A stretch of 7,009 bases of DNA from Frankiaceae bacterium. GTDB taxonomy: Bacteria > Actinomycetota > Actinomycetes > JAVEEJ01. Below, piece by piece: positions 1-6,177 of the stretch. The translations under genes and the position numbers were made by a program. The notes under the pieces were generated by a model, which had not been told where the DNA came from, ran no database searches, and worked only from the letters and a program-made list of their open reading frames with translations. Position 1 is the stretch's first letter, and every line of letters begins with the position of its first letter. The stretch spans positions 1-7,009 of the forward strand of contig JAVEEJ010000242.1 in assembly GCA_030840515.1 (NCBI GenBank), read 5' to 3'.

Positions 1-998
1 AGCTGTGCCAGCCCGATCCACAACGGCCACCACAGCAGGCTCGCCCGTGCCACTGACAGGTAGAACGACGAGGTGGCGAGAGTGGCGACCTGCAGGCCGA
101 CGTAGGTCGACTCCGCCCAGCGCCGGCGCCACAGCAACCAGCCGGTCAGTGCGAGCCCCACGAGGACGGCGAGGATCTCCGCCCGGAACGACCAGGTGTA
201 CTCCGCGGTCAGCCCGCTCTCGCCGAAGGCTCCGCGCCAGGTGGTGTGGAACGCCCCCACGGGGTTGGTGAACCGCCGGCCCCACACGTCGCGTTGCGCG
301 TGCTGCCATCCGAGCCAGTCACCCGTCACCTCGTGCTGGTGCACGAGCAGCGTCAGCAACGCCAGGCCCGGAACCATCAGCCACGCGGCATCGGGACGAA
401 TGCGGGCTCGGTGCTGCACGACGTACTCGACAACCAGCGCGATGGCCAGGAAGACGCCGGTGATCCGCACGAAGCACGACAGGGCACACAGGCAGCCGGC
501 GAGCTGCCACCCGCCGCGACGCGCCGCGAGCCACGCGGGCAGGGCCAGGGCGAGGAAGAGCGCTTCGGAGTAGCCGGCGGCGAGGAACACGGCGTAGGGC
601 GAGAGCAGGAGGGCGAGTACGGCGTGAGCCGGGAGCCGACCGTCTCCTCCCTCCAGCCGAGCGATCCTCGCCATCGCGGCGCACGCGACAGCGCCCGCGA
701 ACAACGAGACCAGGAGCCCGGCCGCGCGGTAGTCCAAGCCGAAGAAGTGCAGTCCTCGCTCGACGGCGGGGAGGCCGGGGAAGAACGCGACGACGCCGCG
801 GTCCGGGTAGTGCTCCGGGTAGCCCTGGTAGCCGAACTGCGCGACCTTGGTGAACAGCTGCGCGTCCCACCGATCCCAGCGGAACAGCCAGCCGGGCAGC
901 GCATCGCCGGGTTTGCCGCTGAGCCCCCACACACCGACGAGCGACGCCGTGAACACCGCGACGCGGGTCGCCCACCAGGCCCGCTGCGCCTCGCTCAC
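1..998 (-). CDS. PIG-V-like GT-C mannosyltransferase, 3' end cut by window edge
   Basis: Partial gene: 332 codons are open from a GTG at 998 to the left edge with no stop. The product is a polytopic membrane protein resembling the PIG-V/Mannosyl_trans2 family (GT-C fold, polyprenyl-phosphate-mannose-dependent). Seen in the translation: an N-terminal hydrophobic segment (about 13-27); a loop with RWDRWDAQLF at 40-49, matching the WD motif where the family places its acidic catalytic residue; AFFPGLP at 71-77 (family: AFFP); SPYAVFLAAGYSEALF at 133-148 (family: P-x5-YSE-x-LF); an R-x-TG element at 178-181; and RASLLWWPLWIGLA near 318-331, like the family's R-x-FPL region. At least six hydrophobic stretches are visible. 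Its GTG overlaps the preceding gene's stop by 4 bases (GTGA), with no separate Shine-Dalgarno, so translation is probably coupled. Acceptor unknown. The family call is by motif recognition only and rests on a truncated protein. Confidence 0.8.
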   Translation of the reverse strand, partial: MSEAQRAWWATRVAVFTASLVGVWGLSGKPGDALPGWLFRWDRWDAQLFTKVAQFGYQGYPEHYPDRGVVAFFPGLPAVERGLHFFGLDYRAAGLLVSLFAGAVACAAMARIARLEGGDGRLPAHAVLALLLSPYAVFLAAGYSEALFLALALPAWLAARRGGWQLAGCLCALSCFVRITGVFLAIALVVEYVVQHRARIRPDAAWLMVPGLALLTLLVHQHEVTGDWLGWQHAQRDVWGRRFTNPVGAFHTTWRGAFGESGLTAEYTWSFRAEILAVLVGLALTGWLLWRRRWAESTYVGLQVATLATSSFYLSVARASLLWWPLWIGLAQ

Positions 999-2725
999 GA
1001 GTAGGCGGGTCTGCCCGTGGCGGGCGCGAGCTGGACGCCCAGGGCCACCTGGTCGACCGAGCCGTCGAGCACCCCACCCGCCGGGTCGTCCACGTCGTCG
1101 CGCCGGACCACGTCGAGGTCAGGTCGGTAGATGTCTCGCACGACCAGCCCCATGAACACCGCAAGTGCGATGTCACGCACGACGATGGCGAGCCCGAAGC
1201 CCATGTACTCGATGCCCTGCCCCGGCTTGTCGTTGCCGACGAAGAAGTAGAAGCGGGTGACCAGCACGGCCAGCTCGGCGAACTGCCAGACGAGGAACGG
1301 TCGCCACCTCGGTCGTGCCAACACGGCGAGCGGGATCAGCCAGATCACGTACTGCGGCGAGTCGACCTTGTTGACCAGGAGGAACCCGGCCACCGCCAGG
1401 AACAACAGCTGAGGCAGCCGCGGCCGCCGCGGCGCGTCCCAGGCAAGCGCCATCACGCTGATGAGGACGGCGACCGTGAGCCAGAAGACGCCGGCATTGA
1501 GGTCGGCAGGTGTCACGGGGTTGCCGGGGTCGAACTGGAAGTCGGTATGGGCGTCATGGCCGAACACCCGGCGCATCAGCGTCAAGCCGTGCGAGGCGAA
1601 TCCACCACGCCAGGCCACCAGCGCCAGAGCGAGCAGCATGGCCGCGAACAACCACCGGGTGGCGTCGCTCGTCCGGCCGACCATGACCAAGGTCGCCCAG
1701 ACCATCAACCCGATGGCAGCGATGGCGGTGAGGCCGACCAGCAGCTTGACGAACAGCTGCGTTCCGTCCGTCGCATTCACCAAGTTGCGCTGGAGCATGA
1801 ACCACAGGGAGTCCCAGTCGGCCGGACGCTGCTTGTTGAGCACCCAGAACCGGGACCAGGCGTTCTCGCCTGAGGCGTCGATGGCGAAGCGGCCCTGCGG
1901 CGTTGGTCGGAAGCTGTTCGCGGCGAGGTAGATGGGCAAGTTGATGACGGCGAAGGCAAGCCCGGCCGCGGCGGCGGTCTTCGCCCACGCGGACAGCTTC
2001 CCCGCCCGCAAGCACAGCGGCAGCAAGACGGCGAGCATGAGCGCGGGGTAGAGCTTCGTGGACGTGCCGACCGCGATCCAGATGCCGGCCGGGACCAACC
2101 AGCGGCGAGACCAGGCGTGCACGGCGAGGGCCATGGCGGCGGCGGCGAGCAGGTCCCAGTTGGTGTACGCGTGGACCACCATCGCCGGCGCCAGCGCCAC
2201 CATCGCCGCGTCCCAGGGCCGGCGGCGTGCGGTCTTCGCGGTGAGCACCACGACGAGCATCAGGCAGGCGGCCAGGATCATCGCGGTGATGTCGAAGAAG
2301 GCCTCGGCCTCATGAGAGTCGGAGACGTAGGGCAGCGACCGAGCGGCCCCCGAGGCGAGCCACATCACCCCGCCGATCACCACCGGGTACTCGACGGGGT
2401 GGTCGACGTACGGCGTCTCGCCGGTGTTGAGGCCTTCGGCGTAGTAGAGCGCCGTGACGTCGGAGTAGCAGAGCCGGGTGTACTGGTGCTCCTTGGTCCA
2501 GGAGAACGGGTCCCGGCACGCCGCCTTCTGCGCCCAGGCCAACCCGATCGTCAGGAAGGTGAAGACCAGCAGCACCCGCAGTGGCGTCCAGAACGGGTGC
2601 GCGCCGAGCCGCGCGTGCCGGCCCACCGGGCCGCCGAAGGCGTAGCCCGCGCCGGCGCCCACGGGGTCGTCGTCATGAGAGGGCAGGACGATGTCGCGCG
2701 GGTCGACGAGGGTCACGGGCGACAT
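995..2725 (-). CDS. GT87/DUF2029-type polytopic glycosyltransferase (Rv0051-like)
   Basis: A 576-residue multi-spanning membrane protein, probably a GT-C glycosyltransferase using a polyprenyl-phosphate sugar on the outer face of the membrane. A cytosolic N-terminus of about 45 residues precedes TM1 (about 48-68). The first outer loop holds SD at 88-89 and EYP at 112-114, where GT87 proteins carry their catalytic Asp and a YP motif. NWDLL (189-193), GTSTKLYPALML (220-231) and NKVDSPQYVIWLIPL (452-466) are further family-like elements. About ten to twelve hydrophobic helices can be counted. The C-terminal 45 residues are charged and likely cytosolic. A polar loop at about 373-411 is unusually long. 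It follows ponA by 40 bases and overlaps the PIG-V-like gene by 4. The position next to ponA matches M. tuberculosis Rv0051. The ATG at 2725 lacks a clear Shine-Dalgarno, and a GTG at 2716 is a possible alternative start. Sugar and acceptor are unknown. Confidence 0.85.
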   Translation of the reverse strand: MSPVTLVDPRDIVLPSHDDDPVGAGAGYAFGGPVGRHARLGAHPFWTPLRVLLVFTFLTIGLAWAQKAACRDPFSWTKEHQYTRLCYSDVTALYYAEGLNTGETPYVDHPVEYPVVIGGVMWLASGAARSLPYVSDSHEAEAFFDITAMILAACLMLVVVLTAKTARRRPWDAAMVALAPAMVVHAYTNWDLLAAAAMALAVHAWSRRWLVPAGIWIAVGTSTKLYPALMLAVLLPLCLRAGKLSAWAKTAAAAGLAFAVINLPIYLAANSFRPTPQGRFAIDASGENAWSRFWVLNKQRPADWDSLWFMLQRNLVNATDGTQLFVKLLVGLTAIAAIGLMVWATLVMVGRTSDATRWLFAAMLLALALVAWRGGFASHGLTLMRRVFGHDAHTDFQFDPGNPVTPADLNAGVFWLTVAVLISVMALAWDAPRRPRLPQLLFLAVAGFLLVNKVDSPQYVIWLIPLAVLARPRWRPFLVWQFAELAVLVTRFYFFVGNDKPGQGIEYMGFGLAIVVRDIALAVFMGLVVRDIYRPDLDVVRRDDVDDPAGGVLDGSVDQVALGVQLAPATGRPAYS

Positions 2726-2765
2726 CGTGGCCGACCGCGCCGCTCGCCGCTACGAGCCACCCCGC

Positions 2766-4856
2766 CTAGGGGGACGATGAGGGCTGCGGGCCGGCGTCCT
2801 GAGTCGCGCTGGGCTGCGGGGTCGGGCTGCCACCTCCGGGCGGCTGCGTCACAGGAGGCAGCGTCGGGACCTGGGTCGGGACCTGCGTGGGCAGCGTCGC
2901 CACCGGGGTGGGGGTCGGCGTTGCCGTGCTCGTGTTCGTGGGCGGCGCCGGGTTCTTCGCATCCCCCACGTTGGCCGGCGGCGGGAAGCCCTTCACGGGC
3001 TGCCCCTCCATGGCGGCGTCCATGAAGGCTTTCCAGATGCGCGCGGGCAGCGTGCCGCCTGTGACCTCGCCGAAGCCGGCGAGGTTGCGCAGCGGCTTCC
3101 TGCCATCGCGGTAGATGTGCACGGAGGCGGCCAGCTGGGGGACGAAGCCGCAGAACCAGGCGTCGGTGTTCTCCTGGACGGTCCCGGTCTTGCCGGCTGC
3201 CGGACGGCCCCCGGCGAGCTGGGCACTGCGGGCCGTCCCCTCGGTGAGCACGTGCTGCATGGCGAACGTCGCGTCGGCCATCACGTCCTTGTCGAAGGCC
3301 TGGTCGGTGTCGTCCTTCGCCTTGTAGAGCTGCTTCTTCCCCTCCCGCACCGAGAGCACCAGGAACGGAGTCGCGTGCGTGCCCTGCGCGGCGAAGGTGG
3401 CGTAGGCATCGGCCATCTGGAAGCTGTTGGTCGCCACCGTGTCGCCCGAGCCGAGGAAGACGTTGGTCAGGGCCTTGCTCGGATCGATGTCGCTGGTGAT
3501 ACCGGCGGCCTTCGCGGTGTCGATGACCTTCGACGGGCCCCCCGCGTCGAGCCCGAGCTGGTAGTAGACGGTGTTGACCGAGTGGGCGGTCGCGGTCACG
3601 AGATCGATCTGGCCGAACTGCTCACCTCGGCCGGGGCCGAAGTTCTGCACCGGGCCACGGCCGGGGAAGTCCTTCGGGGAGTGGCCGTCGTAGCGGCTCT
3701 TCAGCGAGATGCCGTCCTTGAGCGCGGTCACGAGGACGAAGGGCTTGAACGCCGAGCCGGGCTGGCGCTTCGCCTGCGTCGCGTCGTTGAGCTGGCGCTC
3801 GCCGTAGTTGCGGCCACCGAACATGGCCTTCACATGGCCGGTGCCGGGCTCCACGGCAGTCAGCGAGGTGTGCACGTCAGCCGGTGACTTGGGGAAGGCC
3901 TCGGCCACGGCCTTCTCGGCAGCGACCTGTGCCTTGTAGTCGAGCGTCGTGACGATGTTGAGGCCGCCGAGGTTGATCTGGTCCTCGGTGATCTTGTGCT
4001 TCGCGAGCTCGCTCTGCACCGCCTGCATGATGTAGCCGCGCGGGCCGGTGGTGCCGGCGCGGCCCCGCACATGCAGCGCCGGGAACGTGAGGGCATCGCG
4101 CTTGGCCTCGGTCAGCCAGCCCTTCTTCACCATGCCGTCCAGGACGTAGGTCCAGCGGGCCTTGGCGCGCTCCGGGTGGTTCACGGGGTCGTAGCCCGCG
4201 GGGGAGCGGATGATCGCCGCGATCACGGCCGCTTCGCTGGTCGTCAGCTGCGAGACGTCCTTGCTGAAGTAGGTCTGGCTCGCCACCTGGATGCCATAGG
4301 CCTGCCGGCCGAAGTAGATGGTGTTGAGGTAGCTCTCGAGGATGTCGCTCTTGCTCTTCTGGTTGTTGAGCTTGACCGCGATCACGATCTCCTTGAGCTT
4401 GCGCGTCAGCGTCCGCTCCTGCGTCAAGTAGGCGTTCTTCGCGTACTGCTGGGTGATCGTGGAGCCGCCCTGGACTTCCCCGCCGCGCAGGTCTGCCCAG
4501 AGTGCGCGCCCGATGCCGCGCGGCGAGATCCCCGACTCCGAGTAGAAGTTGCGGTCCTCGGCAGCGAGTACGGCGTGCTGGACGTCCGGCGGCACCTTCG
4601 ACAACGGCACCGTGATGCGGTTCTGGGCACCAAGTCGCCCGAGCTCGTTCCCGTCGGCGAACCTGATGACCGTCGTCTGCGAGGTCGCCAGCTTGTTCAG
4701 CTGGCTCAGGTCGGTGTTGAGGTAGGCGACGACGAACAGCAGGAAGAGCAAGCCGAAGAAACCCCCGGCCACGGCCGTGCTCTGCCGCCAGGACGGGACG
4801 AACCGACGAGGCCCCTCGTAGGCAGCGCGGGGATAGTCGATGTGGATCTTCTTCAC
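2766..4856 (-). CDS. ponA: Class A penicillin-binding protein (bifunctional PG synthase, PonA)
   Basis: A 696-residue membrane-anchored enzyme that polymerises lipid II glycan (GT51 domain) and cross-links stem peptides (transpeptidase domain) outside the cytoplasmic membrane. A short cytosolic tail precedes one membrane helix (about 27-46). The GT51 domain spans about 80-255: AAEDRNFYSE at 98-107 (catalytic Glu100), QGGSTITQQ at 129-137, RKLKE at 152-156. The transpeptidase domain spans about 330-610: SAFK at 368-371 (nucleophile Ser368), SVN at 426-428, KTGT at 556-559. All three penicillin-binding motifs are intact, so both activities are expected. Residues 629-696 form a Pro/Thr/Ser-rich low-complexity tail with a TQVP doublet; no PASTA domain is present. 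The start is a GTG preceded by GAGG 4 nt upstream. The gene follows the DUF5318 gene by 65 bases, as in the mycobacterial Rv0049-Rv0050 (ponA1) pair. Length and architecture are typical of actinobacterial PonA proteins. Confidence 0.97.
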   Translation of the reverse strand: MKKIHIDYPRAAYEGPRRFVPSWRQSTAVAGGFFGLLFLLFVVAYLNTDLSQLNKLATSQTTVIRFADGNELGRLGAQNRITVPLSKVPPDVQHAVLAAEDRNFYSESGISPRGIGRALWADLRGGEVQGGSTITQQYAKNAYLTQERTLTRKLKEIVIAVKLNNQKSKSDILESYLNTIYFGRQAYGIQVASQTYFSKDVSQLTTSEAAVIAAIIRSPAGYDPVNHPERAKARWTYVLDGMVKKGWLTEAKRDALTFPALHVRGRAGTTGPRGYIMQAVQSELAKHKITEDQINLGGLNIVTTLDYKAQVAAEKAVAEAFPKSPADVHTSLTAVEPGTGHVKAMFGGRNYGERQLNDATQAKRQPGSAFKPFVLVTALKDGISLKSRYDGHSPKDFPGRGPVQNFGPGRGEQFGQIDLVTATAHSVNTVYYQLGLDAGGPSKVIDTAKAAGITSDIDPSKALTNVFLGSGDTVATNSFQMADAYATFAAQGTHATPFLVLSVREGKKQLYKAKDDTDQAFDKDVMADATFAMQHVLTEGTARSAQLAGGRPAAGKTGTVQENTDAWFCGFVPQLAASVHIYRDGRKPLRNLAGFGEVTGGTLPARIWKAFMDAAMEGQPVKGFPPPANVGDAKNPAPPTNTSTATPTPTPVATLPTQVPTQVPTLPPVTQPPGGGSPTPQPSATQDAGPQPSSSP

Positions 4857-4860
4857 GGCA

Positions 4861-4864
4861 CCTC
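4861..4864 (-). promoter_or_regulatory. Ribosome-binding site of ponA
   Basis: On the minus strand GAGG lies 4 nt before the GTG at 4856-4854. This supports that GTG as the ponA start and gives the product a short basic N-terminus (MKKIHI). Confidence 0.5.
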
Positions 4865-4894
4865 AGGTTGCGCGAGTGGGTGGGAGCTGGGTGT

Positions 4895-4910
4895 CCCGGC
4901 TCTGCCCGGG
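4895..4910. other. Weak GC hairpin between DUF5318 gene and ponA
   Basis: CCCGG at 4895-4899 pairs with CCGGG at 4906-4910 around a 6-nt loop. It lies in the 65-bp gap between the two leftward genes. No T-run follows on either strand, so it is not a convincing intrinsic terminator. In DNA this GC-rich, a 5-bp stem can occur by chance. Confidence 0.25.
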
Positions 4911-4921
4911 TGCGGCTGTGC

Positions 4922-5368
4922 TTACTCCTCCGCTACGGCGGCCGCCGCAGCGCCCTTGCCGCGCCGAACCCGCTTCGCCCCGCCGAGCCGGACCGGCGGA
5001 TGCACGGTCGACTCCAGGACGTACGAGCAGTCGAGGTGGTTCCACCCGCAGCTTCGGCAGACCTCCACGACGTAGACCGTGAACTCGCCGTACTCGTCCG
5101 CCAGGGCCTGCAGCTCGACGCTCTGCCGGACCCTGCCGTTGACCTCGGCCTTGAACACGTCGCCGTAGGTGTAGGTGACGTGGATCAGCCGTTCCTTCTT
5201 GCACACCGGGCAGTCGAGCTGGGTCGGCTCGCCGTGGAACTTGGCCGCACGCAGCAGGTAGGGGTGCGCGTCGCAGACATCCAGCGAGGAGGCTCGTCCG
5301 GTGAACAGGGCGGCCAGCGTGGACCGGCGCGCGAGCGCGTAGTCGACCCGGCTCCTCACCACAGCCAT
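4922..5368 (-). CDS. DUF5318 zinc-ribbon protein (Rv0049-like)
   Basis: A 148-residue soluble protein of unknown function, recognised as the actinobacterial DUF5318 family (M. tuberculosis Rv0049 type). It opens with VDYALARRSTLAALFTGR, a family-typical start (residues 8-25). Six cysteines are present: Cys32, a CPVC pair (53-56), a CRSC pair (104-107) and Cys114. The two CxxC knuckles are the likely zinc-ribbon ligands (inference). A mixed strand/helix core (about 60-103) separates them. The C-terminus is a basic then alanine-rich tail (KRVRRGKGAAAAAVAEE), probably disordered. The reading frame extends upstream to an ATG at 5428, but the ATG at 5368 is preferred because family similarity begins there and a promoter-like TACCCT sits 7 nt before it. 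It is first in the leftward run and 65 bases upstream of ponA. That persistent neighbourhood suggests, but does not show, a role in cell-wall synthesis. Confidence 0.87.
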   Translation of the reverse strand: MAVVRSRVDYALARRSTLAALFTGRASSLDVCDAHPYLLRAAKFHGEPTQLDCPVCKKERLIHVTYTYGDVFKAEVNGRVRQSVELQALADEYGEFTVYVVEVCRSCGWNHLDCSYVLESTVHPPVRLGGAKRVRRGKGAAAAAVAEE

Positions 5369-5375
5369 GGCGGGA

Positions 5376-5381
5376 AGGGTA
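5376..5381 (-). promoter_or_regulatory. Candidate -10 box of a leaderless DUF5318-ponA promoter
   Basis: On the minus strand TACCCT fits the actinobacterial -10 consensus TAnnnT. Exactly 7 nt (TCCCGCC) separate it from the A of the DUF5318 ATG at 5368, the spacing expected when transcription starts on the start codon. No Shine-Dalgarno precedes this ATG and no good -35 is visible, both common for leaderless actinobacterial genes. Inferred from position and consensus only. Confidence 0.45.
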
Positions 5382-5456
5382 CGACGAGCCTGGGCGTGCG
5401 GGCAGGCATGACGGCACCCGATGGACACCTCCGCGACACGTCGGTGACGCCCCGAC

Positions 5457-5485
5457 TTGCACCACTCGTCGCTCTCGCTTATGGT
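5457..5485 (+). promoter_or_regulatory. Candidate padR-ino1 promoter
   Basis: TTGCAC at 5457-5462 (weak -35) and TATGGT at 5480-5485 (-10, TAnnnT) are separated by 17 nt. The predicted transcription start is near 5492, which places the two strong 13-bp repeats at roughly +7 to +32. A small inverted repeat, GTCGG (5440-5444) with CCGAC (5452-5456), abuts the -35. The match to -35 consensus is poor, and TATATC inside the repeats is a competing -10. Confidence 0.35.
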
Positions 5486-5524
5486 TCGGCGTATCCGTTC
5501 GATGTATCGATTCGATATATCGAA
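5485..5524. promoter_or_regulatory. Tandem 13-bp repeats with palindrome: probable PadR operator
   Basis: Three consecutive 13-bp units are visible. TTCGATGTATCGA (5498-5510) and TTCGATATATCGA (5511-5523) differ at one base. TTCGGCGTATCCG (5485-5497) matches 5498-5510 at 9 of 13 positions. The third unit with the next base gives TTCGATATATCGAA (5511-5524), a perfect 14-bp palindrome. An alternative dyad, TATCGA/TCGATA with a 1-nt centre, spans the junction of the two good copies (5505-5517). The block is an AT-rich island in very GC-rich DNA, ends 20 bp before the padR Shine-Dalgarno, and sits over or just past the candidate promoter. PadR repressors typically bind dyads in their own promoters, so negative autoregulation is the simplest reading. 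That PadR is the binding protein is inferred from position. Confidence 0.7.
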
Positions 5525-5544
5525 AATCGGCTACTGAGCGTGAG

Positions 5545-5549
5545 AGGAG
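5545..5549 (+). promoter_or_regulatory. Ribosome-binding site of padR
   Basis: AGGAG lies 5 nt before the GTG at 5555. It fixes the padR start, since the reading frame is open far upstream across the divergent gap and the antisense of the DUF5318 gene. Confidence 0.75.
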
Positions 5550-5554
5550 CACCC

Positions 5555-6163
5555 GTGGCGAAGCGGTCCGGTGTCCTCGAGCTCGCCGTGCTGGGCCTGC
5601 TCAACGACTCTCCCCTCCACGGCTACGAGCTCCGCAAGCGCCTGAACGCCGTACTCGGCACCTTCCGCGCGATCAGCTACGGCTCGCTCTACCCGTGCCT
5701 CAAGGAGCTCGTGGGCCGGGGCTGGATCGCCGAGGACGGACCCGCGGACCTCGGTGTCGGACCCGCGCTGAGCAGCCGTCGCAACAAGATCGTCTACAAG
5801 CTCACCGCCGACGGCAAGGAGCAGCTCGCCGAGCTCCTCGGCCACGCGGGCCCCGCCTCCTGGGAGGACGAGGGGTTCGGGGTGCACTTCGCCTTCTTCG
5901 CCCAGACCGACGCGGCCGTCCGGATGCAGATCCTCGAGGGCCGGCGCAGCCGGCTGGAGGAGCGGCGCGAGGGCGTCCGAGCGGCGCTGGTCCGCACCCG
6001 GGAGCGGCTCGACGGCTACACCCTCGAGCTGCAGAAGCACGGTCTTGAGTCAGTCGAGCGCGAAGTGCGCTGGCTCAGCGAGCTGATCGATTCAGAGCGG
6101 CGCGGGAACCCTCTCGCCGTAACCACCACAAGCTCTGCGCCGACTCCGGCGCAGGACCGATAA
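5555..6163 (+). CDS. PadR-family transcriptional regulator (Rv0047c-like)
   Basis: A 202-residue predicted repressor. The N-terminal PadR winged helix-turn-helix (about 5-95) includes LELAVLGLLNDSPLHGYEL (8-26), the recognition-helix region SYGSLYPCLKELVGRGWI (41-58), and a wing closing at NKIVYKLTADGKEQL (77-91). The stretch between recognition helix and wing (about 62-76) is longer than in minimal PadR proteins. Residues about 108-182 are helical and charged with heptad-like leucines (LEGRRSRLEERREG, LERD-type pattern), fitting the C-terminal coiled-coil dimerisation domain. The last 20 residues are a Thr/Ser/Pro tail. The GTG start is set by AGGAG 5 nt upstream. It is divergent from DUF5318-ponA and only 14 bases from ino1, so padR and ino1 are probably cotranscribed. 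The 13-bp repeats before it are the likely autoregulatory site. Its ligand is unknown; an inositol- or envelope-linked signal is a guess from context. Confidence 0.93.
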   Translation: MAKRSGVLELAVLGLLNDSPLHGYELRKRLNAVLGTFRAISYGSLYPCLKELVGRGWIAEDGPADLGVGPALSSRRNKIVYKLTADGKEQLAELLGHAGPASWEDEGFGVHFAFFAQTDAAVRMQILEGRRSRLEERREGVRAALVRTRERLDGYTLELQKHGLESVEREVRWLSELIDSERRGNPLAVTTTSSAPTPAQDR

Positions 6164-6164
6164 G

Positions 6165-6170
6165 AAGGAG
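6165..6170 (+). promoter_or_regulatory. Ribosome-binding site of ino1
   Basis: AAGGAG begins 2 nt after the padR stop and lies 7 nt before the ino1 ATG at 6178. It is strong and well spaced, and leaves no room for a separate promoter in the 14-bp gap. Confidence 0.8.
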
Positions 6171-6177
6171 CGCCCGC

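Noticed and set aside
246..1004. Plus-strand open frame (252 codons) across the left end
   Set aside because: It is antisense to the PIG-V-like gene, whose motifs (RWDRWD, AFFPGLP, YSEALF) read cleanly on the minus strand.
4536..4565. Missing His in the PonA GT51 motif (EDRNFYSE instead of EDxxFxxH)
   Set aside because: Actinobacterial PonA proteins commonly vary at this position. The catalytic Glu and the QGGSTITQQ motif are intact, so loss of activity is not implied.
4895..4910. Hairpin as an intrinsic terminator between the DUF5318 gene and ponA
   Set aside because: The stem is only 5 bp and no T-run follows on either strand. The adjacent genes look cotranscribed.
3996..5075. Long plus-strand open frame (359 codons) antisense to ponA and DUF5318
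   Set aside because: It spans two well-supported minus-strand genes and their gap, and its translation has the Arg/Leu/Val-rich look of a shadow frame.
5369..5428. Longer DUF5318 start at 5428
   Set aside because: The extra 20 residues are Cys/His/Arg-rich without family similarity and would cover the TACCCT box. The ATG at 5368 fits better.
5440..5456. Inverted repeat GTCGG/CCGAC upstream of the padR promoter as a second operator
   Set aside because: A 5-bp GC-rich stem is expected by chance here and it does not resemble the 13-bp repeats.
4868..5554. Upstream extension of the padR frame to a TTG at 4868
   Set aside because: The extension is antisense to the DUF5318 gene and crosses the operator repeats. 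PadR similarity and a good Shine-Dalgarno point to the GTG at 5555.
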